Source: Omphiscola glabra (Eukaryota > Mollusca > Gastropoda > Lymnaeidae). Taken from it: DNA of 64,000 nt. The stretch's first letter is position 1. Each line of letters begins with the position of its first letter. The stretch is from assembly GCA_964017045.1 (NCBI GenBank), contig OZ024809.1, forward strand, positions 29,464,354 through 29,528,353. The letters are read 5' to 3'. Below, piece after piece: positions 1 to 15,300 of the stretch. The position numbers and the translations under genes were made by a program. The notes under the pieces were generated by a model. That model had not been told where the DNA came from and made no database searches. It saw nothing but the letters and a program-made list of their open reading frames with translations.

Positions 1-255
1 GGGGTTGTCTGCCTTAGCCTTAAACCACGGGTTGTATTTTAGTCTTCCTTGGACCTTTTCACTGGTTTATGGCCGCTATGCGCTGGATGTTTGCAACAAA
101 AGCTTGTTTTCTCACTCCGACGGTTCCAGTGTTGTTTTTTGTGTGTCTCGTGTGTGGCTGACTCGTCGCGCGACCGCAAGGTCCTCCTGCCGCGCATTTT
201 AGGTTTGCAAGCTGTACAATGCACGCTGACGTACGCGGTATGTGCTACTTCCCAG

Positions 256-399
256 GTTTGACCGATCTGTTGGCCACGTCACGTGATTACGACAAGCTCC
301 TTGAGGCCTGGAAAGGCTGGCGAGACGCCACTGGACCAAACATGAAGGACAGCTACGTCAAATATGTGGATGCTGTCAACGAGGCTATCAAAATAACAG
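256..399 (+). CDS. ACE: ACE D1 exon: first helices seen in window
   Basis: Encodes [18 protein letters not shown] onward, matching the ACE segment after the LEPDLT motif. The acceptor AG is at 254-255 and the donor GT at 400-401, phase 1 in and phase 1 out. The first complete codon differs from D2 and D3: the split codon ends GT rather than AT, so Gly probably replaces Asp. The exon before it is not in the window. Confidence 0.9.
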
Positions 400-3300
400 G
401 TGGGAATTTTATAGAAATAAGAATCTACAGAATATTAAATTTCTGTGTTACAAATGGTTAGCATTTAATTGGCATCGAAATTTCAAAATTTTGTAACAAG
501 AACATTTTCATGAACTTTATATGAAGTCGACATAAAATCTTAGATGATACCAACATTTAAACATTAGACGATACCAACATGAAAACCTTAGACGATACCA
601 ACTTTAAAACCTTAGACGATACCAACATGAAAACCTTAGACGATACCCTCATGAAAACCTTAGACGATACCAACTTAAAACCTTAGACGATACCAACATT
701 TAAACGTTAGACGATACCAACTTGAAAACCTTAGACGATACCAACTTTTTAGTAATCCAAAAAAAGAAGACGGATTTTACGCACCTGTATTCTTTGCGAC
801 TCTGGGACACACATGACCCCTGTGACCCCTTCTAGAATTCTAACGAGTATAGTGCGTTTTGGAGAACGCCTAAATAGGTACAATTTTCACGAGTGGTTTT
901 GAAGTTGTCAACCCGAGAATGCATAAAGATATCTGCGATTGAAATTTATTAACCAACAAGTGATTCATTATGTCAAAATGAAACCTATATAAATAGGTCC
1001 ATGGCGTAAGCTTTGATAGGTCAATGGTGTAAGCTTTCATAAGTCCATGGTGTAAGCTTTCATAGGCCCATGGTGTAAGCTTTGATAGGTCCTTGGTGTA
1101 AGCTTTGATAGGTCCATGGTGCAAGTTTTGATATGTCCATGGTGCAAGTTTTGATTGGTCCATGGTGTAAGCTTTTATAGGTCCATGGTGTAAGCTTTGA
1201 TAGGTCCTTGGTGTACACTCTGATAGGTCCATGGTGCAAGCTTTCATAGGTCCATGGTGTGCACGTTTTGATAGGTCAATGTTGTGTAACCTCTGAGGTC
1301 TTTGGTTTGTACGCTATTGTAGCTCCATGGTGTAAGCTTTGATAGGTCCATGGTTTGGACTTCTCTGACAGGTCCATGGTGAGTACGCTTTGATATCTCT
1401 TGTTGAGTGCTGTAAAGTATTAATGCATTTTATAACGTAAATTCGAGAAACTAAAATATGAATTGTAATCATCATGAATAACAAAGTCGAAAGACTGGCA
1501 ACTAAAAAAACCAATATCACTTAACATTGTGACGAATGCGTCCAAGTTTGAAGCACTAAGAAATATAAAACACAGGGTAGTTCGTTGTGGGAGGAGGAGG
1601 GGGACCTAAAGAAAGACGAATCATAGCAGAGGAAGTTTGGAACGAAAGACTTCAACAGCACAGCAAAAAATGAGACAAAATAAAATAAAGAGTAATAGAG
1701 AGTAAAAAAAAATATTTAAAGATATATAACGCTTCTGAAAGAGATCAAATGAGCTCTACCAATAAATGCCTGTAAACGTTATGATGAATAAAATACTATA
1801 AATTTGAAGACAAGTTGAAAATCATTTCGATCATTTGCATGGAATTTTTTATTTATGACATCAAAAGACCCATTGCTTGTTGAGCACCCCCCCCCCCAAC
1901 CCACCAAACACAAAAATCGATAAAACTGTATATCGTTTTGGCAGGGTACAGTGACATGGGGGAGTACTGGAGGTCCTGGTACGAGTCCCCGACGTTTGAG
2001 GAAGACGTGGCCAATCTGTTCGCTCAGGTCCGCCCGTTGTACGAACAGCTGCACGGCTACGTCAGGAGGAAACTCAAGGGAATCTATGGGGCGGACAAGT
2101 TTCCCGCCTCAGGGCACATCCCGGCTCATCTCTTAGGTAACAGCCGGGCACTGTTAGTAGTAGATTAAGATAAGCAGAATGAATGAATATATGTTGGTTT
2201 TTTTTTTTCATGAAGATTTATAATCAATTAGATATTCTTTATTAAGAAACTGAATCCTTGTAAGGAGACAGGACGGACGTAGAGAATTAAGTGGCTTTGC
2301 AGGTAGAATGTGATTGTGAGATCGGTAGATGGAGTGCACATGGGAGAAAAGAAAAGACTTATGTGGAGATAAAAAGAGGGAGATAGTTAGAGAGAGGTAT
2401 ATATGTAGAGAGAGAGATGGAAACAAAGAGAGAGAAAGAGCGATAGAGATATATAGAGAGAGGTAGAGCAAGATAAAAGAGAGCTTCAGAGAGAGAGATA
2501 GGGAGATGGAGAGATATAGATAGCATACAGTTGATAGGTCGAGTAGGGAAGAATGTATATGAACAGTGTTGGATACATATGGCGTTGGACAGAGGAACAA
2601 TCTACATGTTGTATGTTGTATGGCATCCTTCCGTCTTCAAGAGACGATGGAGTAGCTATATTGTAGTCCTACACTTCGACGAGTGGCTTACTAGGCCAAT
2701 CCTGGAATGACAATCTCGACTGCATTTCACGCAGGAGAATGATGATTCCTGGTTAATTTTGGCCTTCCGTGCTGTTCTTTTTGTTGCAAGCGCTTCGTTC
2801 CGCACATCTTCTGCCTTTTTCTCTCCTTCGTACACTGCCGTTCGCCAGCTGGAACGTTGTTTGGCAATGATCTCCCATTTGTTGACTTCAATGTTCGCTT
2901 CCTTCATGCTCTTTTTGCAAACGTCCATATATCTCAAGCGAGGCCGTCCAATAAGTCTTGTCCCTTCTGCCAACTCTCCATACAACATCATCTTTGGAAT
3001 CCGGCTTTCCTCCATTCTCCTTACATGGCCCAACCAGCGAAGGCGCTTCTTGCTAAGAGCGGAGAATATGCTACACATTTTGGAACGTTCCAAGACCTCT
3101 GTATTAGTCACCTTGTCCTGCAATCGGATGCGTAGAATGCGACGCAGACATCTTTGATGGAAGCTGTTCAGTTTCCGCTCGAGACTGGTATATGTGGTCC
3201 ACACTTCACTGCCATATAGGAGCGTACTAAGCAAGCATGCCTGATAGACACTTAGCTTTGTTTTTTTTCAGTTAGATTGAGATTATTCCACACCCGCTTA

Positions 3301-6300
3301 TTCAGTTTAGCCATAGTTGCTGCTGCTTTTGCGATCCTGATGTTTACAAGTTATAAGCCTGAATATCAAGCAGTCTAGTCAAGAAATGCAAGAAATGGCA
3401 GCCATAACTGTAAGAACTGAGACGGAAGAGACCAATTTAGCTCCTAGTCGGCATGTCCATACAAAAATGGCTTGTCGATAAATAAGCGTTTGCCACAAAC
3501 ATTACCGGGGTACATGATCACCGTGTAGTGGACCTGCGCTGAAAGGCAAAGGTGAGGCACAGAAACTGGGTTAGAAAGAGCACGGCTGCATGGTTTCCTA
3601 CCAAGTGCCGTTGAAAATAACGCAGAAACTGGTCGGGACATGATTACAGTTGCCACATGGATATGAGGTGAGGGAACGTGGCGACCCTCACCGATGATTC
3701 TAAATATGCATTCTTTGAGGGTACTGCAAACTCCTTCTTTCCCAGCTGCGGTGCGAGTTAGTCACACCGCAGAAAACCACGTAAACCGTATTGGAGGGGG
3801 TCTGCAAAATACCTACGAGTCACCCCAGCCCTAGAAGTCCGGCCAGGTGGCTGTGTGAAAGCAGCACCACGGCCGGCCAGGCGTTCCTTCTCTGGTGCCG
3901 CCTCACTCGCATAGTCAATCGAGTGGAAAGGTGGGTGAGGCTGTCTCAGGGGCGGAAAGCTACCGGCTCCAGACTGGAATAAAGACTGCTGGGAGAGTAG
4001 TTTATGACCAGTTGAGTTTAGTGGAGGGTGTTTTGGGAAAGACTTCATGAGCTTCGGCTCGATATTTTACGTTTTCCTATCCGGTATGTGTGGCAATCGT
4101 GTAGGGAGCGTTTGGCGTCAAGTTGAAGGACTCATGCCTGGCGTAGAGTCAGTCTTAGTCCGGCTCAACACCATATATGTGAATGTCTTTTTGAGTTTGA
4201 GTAAATTTGTGAGTTTGTGAGAGGTGGAGAGAGAGACAGAAGGGGAGATAGAGGGAGAGAGACAGAGGGAGATAGGGGGAGAGAGAGGGAGAGACAGAGA
4301 GAGAGAGAATGAAAATTTCAAAGAAAACACATTGCAATATTTTCCCAGGAAATATGTGGGCGCAAGAGTGGAATAATATTGTCAATGACGTATCTCCTTA
4401 TCCAAACAAGAAGTCACTGGACGTCACTGAAGAAATGGTGAAGAAGGTACACGCTCTAGTTGAATCTACAGTAGTAGATAAGATAAGATAAGATAAGATC
4501 AGATCAGATAAGTTAGTTTTCCAAACAAATGTTGTTTTTTCCGATTTCATTGTTCAAATTTTCAGCTCATAAATAAATATAAATAAACAAAAAGACAATT
4601 ATACCTCATTCAACATAAGACATCTTAAGTATTTCTCTAGCGTAAAAAACAGCCATCAACGAACTCCTTTAGTGACAATAATGACTTATTTAGTGATCAT
4701 TTAGATTTGATAACTGCTTTTGTGGGTGGGGCACGCTGGTAAATTTGTACAGACTGGGGAACCAAAGAATTTTTTTTTTCTTTCGGTCCTAAGAATGAAT
4801 TAGCCCTGATCGATTTTTATCTACGGTTTCTTAGGAGCTGAATGACATCACAGCCGCCCCGTGACTTTTGGAGCCCCCCGTCAGCAACTTTTCGTTTTTT
4901 GTGTCATTTTGTAATTCAGCTAAATATTTAAATTTAAAAAATTCTAATGCTTTTCCCCATTACATGCCTGGGCACCGTAGAAACGTCCGAGGACCCTTGT
5001 ATACTCCAGTGGTTTATAAATACTAATCTTTTGTCTTTTTATTGTTAGCTATCCAATAATGAACACTTTAAAACTGAACGAGCAGCACTTCAACTGTTAG
5101 CACGTTTATAGGGCTCTGTCATCTGATCCTTTTTTTTACATTAGTCGTTTTTACATTAGTCGTTTGTACATTAGTTGTTTTTACATTAGTTGTTTTTACA
5201 TTAGTTGTTTTTACATTAGTCGTTTGTACATTAGTTGTTTTTACATTAGTTGTTTTTACATTAGTTGTTTTTACATTAGTCGTTTGTACATTAGTTGTTT
5301 TTACATTAGTTGTTTTTACATTAGTTGTTTTTACATTAGTTGTTTTTACATTAGTTGTTTGTACATTAGTCGTTTTTACATTAGTCGTTTGTACATTAGT
5401 CGTTTTTACATTAGTCGTTTTTACATTAGTCGTTTTTACATTAGTCGTTTTTACATTAGTCGTTTTTACATTAGTCGTTTTTACATTAGTCGTTTTTACA
5501 TTAGTCGTTTTTACATTAGTCGTTTTTACATTAGTCGTTTTTACATTAGTTGTTTTTTTAGAGATACATACAATGGTTATTTCTTTAGATTCATTTCTTA
5601 CTTTTAGATGAATGGTTATTTTTCAGATTCAACTGTTATTTTTTAGATTAAATATTTATATTTTAGATGAAATAGTAATTATTTAGATTAATTTTTTCTT
5701 CATTTATTTTTAGATTAAATAGATATTTACTTGATTACGAAGTGAAGAAAACAAAAAAAAGACATCCCAAGCTTTTAATTCAACTAAAAAGTTCTAGAAT
5801 ATAAAGGTTGAAAACATGAATCATATGAGAGGTGTCTACTCCAGAACGGCATTCAAGCGTATAAATCATGTCATATTAAGGATTGTTTTGTCCGAAAGAA
5901 TGTACAAACAAAAAAATTCTAATGACAATTTAACCCCCCCCCTCCCCAAAAAACAGCACGGCTTATCCAATATTTTCCAATTTTTTCCAAAATTTTCCAA
6001 TATTTTCCAATTTTTTCCAATATTTTATTCAATATTTTCCTATTTTTTTCCAATATTTTCCTCTTTTTTTTCCCAATATTTTCCAATTTTTTTCAATATT
6101 TTCCATTTTTAAAAAAAAAAATTTCCAATTTCTTCAAATATTTTCCAATTTTTTCCAATATTTTCAAATTTTTTCCAATATTTTCCTTTCCAATTTTTTT
6201 CCAATTTTTTCCAACATTTTCCAATTGTGTCCAATGTTTTCCAATTGTTCAGGGCTACAATGCAACACGTATGTTCCGCACTGCAGAAGAGTTTTTCGTG

Positions 6301-9300
6301 TCCCTTGGCTTTGACCCGATGGTGGATACATTCTGGACCAAGTCCATGTTGGTTAAACCCAAAGACAGGGACGTGGTATGCCACGGTTCAGCCTGGGACT
6401 TTAAGAATGGCGAGGACTTCAGGTAAATACACTGAAAAGACCTATGACTTCAGGTAACTGCAGTGAAACAGACTTATGACTTCAGGTAAATACACTGAAA
6501 CAGACCTATGACTTCAGGTAAACACACATAAACAGACTAATGACCAGGTAAATACACTGAAACAGACTTATGACTTCAGTTAAATACACTGAAACAGACG
6601 CATGACTTCAGGTAAATACACCGAAACAGACCTATGACTTCAGGTAAATACACTGAAACAGACTTATGACTTCAGGTATATACGCTGCAGGAGACTTTTG
6701 CTTGACTGATCATTGTACGTGTGGTAAATGTGAGCAGCGGGAATTAAACGTAGAAGTATTTGGAAGTAATTAGAGAACAATTAGGGAGTAGGTAATGTAG
6801 CATATAAGAAGAATGGGAGTTGATTTTGGGAGGATGTTTTGAGGACGTGCAGAGGATGATTTGACAACGAGCAGAGGTTGTTTTCAGGACATCCAGAGGA
6901 TGTTTTCAGGCTGTTTAGATGTTGTTCTGATGCAGATGTGTGGACCACGCGTGAAAGATTGTCGAGGATGCAGTGAGAAAGCAGCGCGTTTAATTTGTCA
7001 TTTGAAATGTGTAAATGTCTACTGTATTAGTTTCGATGCCCATACGCTGCTACCCCCTATCCTAACCCATTCCATACGAATATTGGAAAAAATATAATTT
7101 ACAGAAATAAATAAATATTGTATTTTGCATTCTTCACAGTTTCATGATTTTCTCATTGTCACTTAAACTAAGTCTCGATGACAGACTGAACTAAAAAAAA
7201 AAACAACTCATTATCGTCATCCATTGACTACTGCCATTCCTTTACTTCCTTTTATGTCCCCTTTCATCGTTTCATTTTGGGGCGTCGTGGGTAGGGGTGG
7301 CGTGGTGGGTAGGCGTGGTGTGGTGGGTAGGCGTGGCGTGGTGGGCAGACGTGGCGTGGTGGGTAGGCGTGGCGTGGTGGGTAGGCGTGGCGTGGTGGGA
7401 AGGCGTGGCGTGGTGGGTAGGCGTGGCGTGGTGGGTAGACGTGGCGTGGCGGTTAGCCGTGGTGTGGCGAAAAGTTGCATTCGACGGACAGGGGCAAGGT
7501 GTTAGGCCTGCTGGAGCTTCATGTCGTTGACTTCGCTGGGTGTCCCTAAAACACAATGCACCGACGGGGTGGTCTTGCACATTCAATCCACCGACGGGGT
7601 CGTCTTGCACATTCAATCCACCGACGGGGTGGTCTAGCGTAACAAGGACAAAAGCTATTTCTCCTTTGACGTCACCTTACCTCCCACCCCCCCCCCCCCA
7701 AACCCTCCCGAAAACAAACCTATTTCCAGAATCAAGATGTGCACCGTCATCACACACGAAGACCTGATGACCATCCACCATGAAATGGGTCACGTTGAGT
7801 ACTACATGCAGTACAAGAACCAGCCTCTGGTGTACAGAGGGGGCGCAAACCCAGGTAATCTAGTTTAAAGTGCGTTACTTTGTGTAATCTAGTATAGGGG
7901 GAACTAATTCAGGTAATTTAGTGTAGAGGGCACCCATGCAGAGTAACCTTGAAGTTACCATTTTTATTTTATGTTGGATAGGTTAAAACATAATACAGTT
8001 GGATTTAACATATATTTCACATTTTCAAAATTTAAAAACAGATTTGAAGCTTTTACAAACATGCATAACTTAGGAATATCAAAGTTTTTTTTTTCCTCCA
8101 GGCTTTCACGAGGCCGTCGGTGACGTCATGACCCTTTCAGTCCAAACACCAACACATTTGAAAAAGCTCAACTTACTAGATGAAGTTCCCGGCGACCCGG
8201 GTAAGCAATTTGTTTTTTTTTTTTGTATTCTTTTTTATACACGACTTTATATAGTGTCCTTACGTTTTTGTATTCTCAAACACACAAGAAAAGTTAACGA
8301 AACAATGAAAGACACACGCTTGAAGACACAATTAAAGACCCGCAATTAAAAAAAACACAATTTACGACACACAATTGAGCAGACGCAATTAAAGACAAAC
8401 ATAAAAGACACACGAATAAAGGCACAGTTCAAGACACAGAAGTAAACCAAGAAAACTATTGAGACACATATTTCAAGACACAAACTTAAAGAGAAAAACA
8501 TAAAAACACACATAAAAACACACAATTCAAGACACATAATGCACAAGAAAAAATATCTTCAATTAAAAAAAAAAGCCAGTGTTACTTTGGAGTAAATGTA
8601 ATTGAACTCCAGTTTAATTACCTGTCCCAGAGTTGTTGAATGCTCTGAACATTGGCAAATGTCGAGTCGATACATTACTCTTATCATCACCTTTAGCAAT
8701 GGCATGTATTGACTCTGAATACATTCCCAGCCATGCTAAGCAAGCCCTTATCACATACAGAAAGAGAAAATGTGTTCGATCCAATCAGTATTGATTTTTT
8801 TTCAGAAACGGATTTGAACTTTCTGATGAACATGGCCCTGCAGAAGGTAGCATTCCTCCCCTTCGGCTACCTCATCGACCAATGGCGTTGGTCGGTGTTC
8901 AGGGGCGACACGAGGCCAGACGACTACAACACAAATTGGTGGGACTTGAGGTTAGGGCTACACTTTAGCCACGCGTTCGAATAGGTTACTGTTTATACTG
9001 ATGAGCGAAGATGACCCGATAGCTGTTTCTCAAGTGACGCCAAGTTGTGACGCCAAGTCATGACGCCAAGCTGTGACGCCAAGTCGTGACGCCAAGCTGT
9101 GACGCCAAGCCGTGACGCCAAGCTGTGAAGCCAAGTTGTGACGCCAAGTCGTAATGTAAAGATGCGACGCCACGTTATGGCGCCACGCTATGACGCCGAG
9201 TTGTGACGTCAAGCTCCGACGTCAAGACACACGTCGTGGAGAGGGGCGGAATTTCCAGCGCCATTCAGCGAAACACCACCGAATAGGATTGAAGTCCGAC

Positions 9301-12300
9301 ATATACGAAAAAAAAAAAAGCAACTGCAAAAATGGTGAAGCGCTGGAAGTTTTCGCGTTCTCTATCCTAGACAGAAGCAGGATACAATTAAAAACAAAAG
9401 CATAAGCAATCTGATGATGTAAAAAAAAACAAGCAGATGGTCAGACTTGACAACATTTCCCTAAAATGTTATTGGACTCTCGCAGAGATTTCCAAAGGAA
9501 TATTTTTGTTTAAAAATCTATTTTTTTATTTTTCAATTCGCATTAATGTTAATTTATTACAGTGACCATAAATAGGGATTATCCTATTTATATAGACAAA
9601 ATAGTATTACATAATTAAAAATATAAATTATTGTAAAGAAAATGTAACGTATTTCTTCTACAGGTGCCGATTCCAAGGCCTTTCCTCACCCGTCCCGAGA
9701 TCTACTTCCGATTTTGACCCTGGCGCAAAATATCACGTCGCTGGGGACGTGCCCTATATTAGGTGACTATCAAATGATACAATCATCCTTTCAAAATAGA
9801 TCACTTTAGATACGTGGATAAGCAGGGGTACGTCTATCAGATACGTGGATAGGCAGATAGTCTGTCTCTGTGATGCATGAGGGTCTGTCTTTCCGATCAG
9901 TGAATAAGCAATGGGGTAGTCTCTGAGATACGTAGATTGGCAGGGGAGGGAATGTCTATCAGATAAGTGGATATGCAGATAGTCTGCCTCTGTGATACGT
10001 GTATAAGCGGAGGGTCTGTCTCTCAGACCAGTGAATAGGCAGGGGGGTCAGTCACTGAGATGCGTAGATAAAAAGGGGTCTTTCTACAATGTATTTGGAT
10101 AGGCAAGGGGGGGGGCTTTTTCTTATATACGTGGATATAAAAAGGATCTGTCTCCTAGATACATTGACATGTAAGGGGTCTGTCTCTGAGATACGTTGAT
10201 AGGCATGGGGTCTATCTCTCAGATACGTGGAAAGGCAATAGGTCTATTAGTCAGAAACGTAGATAGGCATGGGTCTATCTCTTAGACATATTGATACGCA
10301 AGGGTCTATCTCTTAGACACATATATAGGCATGAGGTCTATCTCTCAGATACAAGGATAAATAAAAGGGTCTGTTTCTCAGATACGTGGATGTATATAGG
10401 CCTATCTCTTAGACATGTCGATACACATGGGCCTATCTCTTAGACATATGGATACGCAAGGGTCCATCTCTTAGATACGTAGATAGGCATTGTTCTATCT
10501 CTTAGATACAATGACAGGCAGGTGATAGGAAGGCAATATGCCTCTATTGACAATTAAGAAATAACTGGAACCATTATGGCTGGAAGTAGCCAAATAATTA
10601 AAGTTTAATTAATCAGGCGATTTCGCTACTTCTGAGAAATGGGATTACATATAAATCGATGACATGAAACATTCTTGGAAATTATACCGAACAATATAAT
10701 AAACAATATAGCCATGACAGATAAATTAAAAAAAAAATAAATAAATAAGAAAACACAGGAAATCCATGTTTTTAATGCACATACCATTGGATTCTCCTCT
10801 CCATTGTCCAGGTACTTCGTGAGTTTCATCATACAGTTCCAGTTTCACAAAGCCGCGTGCCGTGCCAGCGGCCACGTCGGACCACTGCACACGTGCGACA
10901 TCTACAACAACACAGCAGCCGGCGCTCGTATCAGGTAAGCAAGAAGACATTAAACCCTATTTGAAAAAATTGTAATATGTCAAAACAGGCCCCAACTGTT
11001 TGTAAAATAAATTTTGTTTTCAGAAAATTAAGTCGTGTGCAGATTGAATAAACCGAGGGTCTGTATTAATCTGGGATATGCATGTAATGTACTTACTTGT
11101 GACCCAATTATCTATCTTGGAGGTGAAGATTAATTATTTTATTTATTGGATCCCAAATTTAATATTTCAAAGACTTATAAATCGGGATTTTTATACGATA
11201 AAATGCTACATTTTATTGAGCGAACTGTTTATGAAAGAGTTATACATTTAAGTGTACGCTGATAACGCTCTAGCAGATCTCTTTCGAATACAAACCCGAC
11301 AAAAGCCGGGTCTGTTAGCTAGTATGACAAATTCTTCACCAAACGCACCTCTATGTATATCTATGTTTGAATGAATGCTCGTATTAACATTAGCGTGATG
11401 AGCCCACACTCTCAAACCCCGAGATGTGCTCAAACAAATTTTAGATTCCCTTGCCAGCATTAACAATGGGTTAGTCGACACGCTTCGAAACGGATAACCA
11501 TTTGGTTTGGGTCGTGATGTATTCTAGACGTGAACATCTCAGTCCACATCTCACGGGATTTATCAATCGAATTCAAACTCTTTCAACATGTTGTGTTCAC
11601 CATTCGATTACTATTAACCATTAAAAATGATAAGATACCGAACGATGCTTTAAACACTTATTTTAAAGTAATATTATTAGTTTTACAATCATTTGAGGTG
11701 AGAATTACTGCGTCAAAAGAAAATGTAACCCTTATTATGAAAACGATACCCGAGCCCGAACTCCGACAAACCATGATGACGTTTCGAGTCCAACTTGTGG
11801 TCTACCTGTAGGGCATGCCGGATCTCACAACATTAAAACTTATGCAGACTTTTCCGAAACAAGTCCAAGACTTACTTTCTTTTTTAAAGAACATGTAAGT
11901 CAATGAGGTTTGTCATTTCTCAGACCGGAAAGCGTCAAATCGCACGACGCAATGTTGCTATTTTTAGACAATGTTTTCGTAAAACATAGCTTCTAACAAA
12001 ATGTATTTCAGCACATATACAGCAATAATAATTTTGCCTATAAAGAATTCCGTCAAAAAAAATGTTTGTAAACAAGCTTTCGTCTAGGTTAAGACCCTCT
12101 ATGCTGGCTCACAATAACGTAGAAAGACCGTAGAGGTGTTGAAAGATTGGCCAAACAGAATAATATGTGTGTTGTTTTTTTAAATTAATATATATCTTAT
12201 TGAGAGTGTCCGTAACATAAGCCCGGATGCTCCTAAATAGATTGCTGCCCTTAAATGAGAAAACCTATTTAGAGTGAATTAGAGTAAATGGAAATAGCAT

Positions 12301-15300
12301 CTTAAATAATTTTTGTTTCTTTAGACAAATGCTACAGCTGGGTAAATCGAAACATTGGCAAGATGCAATGGAAGTCTTGACTGGTCAACGTAACATGGAC
12401 GCCACAGCACTCCTGGACTACTTCCATCCACTTCTTGAGTTCTTGAAGAAAGAAAACGGAAACGACTATGGATGGGACCCGCAGTGCCCTTTTCTTGAAC
12501 CGGAAACTGTAATGACAAGTACCAGCAAGTCTTGCGACAGTGTGGGCAAATTGACTGTCAGCAACAATGTCACCGAAGCAGAAAAGTTCCTGGCGGCTTA
12601 CGATGAAGAGGCGGCGCGAGTCCTGTCAGCCGTGTATGAGGCGCAGTTCAGCTCAGAAACAAACATCACAGAATATAACGACAATTTATATGTAAATATG
12701 CCACATCTTCATGCAACGTAACCTTTCGTTAAAAAACATATTTTAATCACACAAAATTGAGTGTATCTCGTCATAATGCCATATTGATAGCCTACTTCTT
12801 ATAGTTACATGATTATGGAGCATGTTCATCGGAGGCAGTTAATATTAAGGGATTATCTCCCGCTTTTAAATTCATTCAATTGCATCTATGATATTTAAAA
12901 AAAAAAGATTACCATTTAAAATGTTGTCTTAAAGCTTTCTATTCCGTTTCCTATTTCAATTTCAATTTAAAAAAAAAAAATGATCAGTTTTTATTTGACG
13001 ACACAGTTCCGCTTTACAAAACGTGTTTACACTCGTTACTTTCAATACAACGAGGGCAGGTCCAGAAGCAGGTCGACAGGGCAGAGTTTGACGTGAGGCG
13101 CCAGCGAGAAGCCTTAAAATTCAACGCGACTGCCCTGCCCGGGACGATGGCGAGGCAGCTGACCTTGATCAAAAATATTGGGCCTTCCGCGGAGCCCAAC
13201 ACAACAAAAGTGAAATTGGTGAGGCTTTCCTTCTCTGACATTTATGTATCACCTTGTGACATATTACTTTTAGAGAACTATTTTAATGTATTATTTTTTT
13301 TTTAAATAGCTGAGCTAGAATGTTCAGTGATCAATAATGTTGGAGATTTCAATCACAGAAATAACTTGAACTCGCCGCGGCCATCTTAAAAATTTACCCT
13401 TAGTTTGATCTCATCTTATTGTGAGCGATTACGTCCCAGCTTTCCGGCCCAACGAAGGGCTCCCTGGGTGGTGGTAGGGGGGGGGGGGGCTGGTACCGCA
13501 ACACATTCCCTCCGGAGAGGAAGCAAACCCGACCTGACCCTTGGTAGAGTGGACCACGAACGCTTTAAACGCAGCGTTCTCGGTCGACCGGACGTCCCTT
13601 AGGCCAGGGAGGGAGGGTTCCCGACATGCCGCCGCACGGTCTGTCGTTGGGGAGACCCGTCGTCTGGCCCGTGTTGAGGTGTGCGTGGGGGGGGGGGCAT
13701 TAAGAGCTCGCGCTCGATGGCCCACCGACACAAACTCCTATGTGACATTTTCATTGTGCGATTACGAAAAGCAACATGTTTCTTCCAGGAAACTCCAACA
13801 TAACTGAATAAATAAAATAATGCTTATCAATCATCAAAATTAGGTAATTAATCATATTGAAGCAATTCGTCTAAAGTCAATTATAAAAGAAAATAAATTT
13901 AGACCATCGTTGGTTAGACTTATTTTCTGGACATTTTTATTTTCAGCTCGCAAGTGATAATTGTTTAGGAATCTACTATTAAGATCGAACGCAAGCTGTA
14001 GTGTGATTTTAACGTAAACATTAATTGTTGTACTTATAACAAGTTGGCAATCTTACACACGTGTTTGTTAATTTTCAAATTTTTTAGGTTTGGGGTCAGG
14101 ATTTGCGTTATAAATAATCACAATCTGACAATCTTACAAGAGATTATTAATGTTCAAAGGTTTTACAGATTTGCATTCAATATGTTTACATTTTTTGAAA
14201 TTATTATTAAATTTTAGAGGACCGCAATTTTTCCACGACCGATTTAAATAATGTATCACGAAAAAGAAAAAAAAAATGCAGAAATCGATAACAATATTTC
14301 AGCTCAACATCATACAGTTTAAATGACTTGAGTTTGAAATTAAAATTATAAACAGCCTTATCAAAAAGCACCACCTCATTTATTGATATTTTGTAGCTGA
14401 AGAAAGTTCAGACAGAGATGGAGAGCATCTACGGAAAGGCCAAGCCTTGCCTGAGCCCGAAAGAGTGTCTTTCATTAGAACCGGGTATGTTGTGTTTCAG
14501 TCTCATCGGGTCACGAGTGTCGTACTTCTAGTTATTTCTAGGGAACATGACTAATCTCATATATATGTAAATATATATATTTATATATATATATTTTGCT
14601 TGTGGTGTGACAGCTTCCATTTTCGGATAGCGCACAAAATATAACTCCCCATAACTAGACTAACTGATATTTTTTGTTCATATAAGGCGACTACGTTGGT
14701 TGCGTAATATTTTTTTTTTCTTTTCGAAAATTGAAATCCTCTCAACTTAATTATGGTGTTGTAAATATTCGGTTTAAAAGGGGTTGGGACATCAGTATAT
14801 TAATACAGTTCAAGGGCGTGAAATAAAATGTGTCCAGTGGTGTATCATATGGGGGGGAAGGGGTTTAGCAAAAATTGGGATTCTTAAACGTGCGCTACTT
14901 GAGTTCATGTTTTGTCAAGTAACTTTAGTAGATGGAACGTTCACGCATTGCTGTCACCAATGTTTGGCGGCCTGTAACTAGCTTAATTTATTTTACTTAC
15001 TTATTTCCTAATAGTAAATCGCATACCTGAAATCTTTGATTTCATCGGTCAATTCTGCAGTTGCATACGTCTACCGTGTCCTGTGACTACAAGATCTATA
15101 CGACGAGCTAAGAGTGCTAGTCTCTCTGCCTGGAACTGTTTTTTTTGCTGTCCATGGCTTTTTCGACCTAAACCTACACTGTCATTGTACTTCTTCACGT
15201 TTCCCTCTACCCTTTGTATATTTCTAATACGTTCTTTGTAGGTGCACCTCTCTTAATTTTATTATCATGTCAGTCGTGTTATAAAGCAATGAGTGTCTTA

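Noticed and set aside
5164..5607. 147-codon frame with [10 protein letters not shown] repeats
   Set aside because: 15-bp intronic array, low-complexity translation only.
13541..13807. Coding potential in the GC-rich island
   Set aside because: Overlapping frames on both strands come from composition; ACE splicing skips the region with correct phase.
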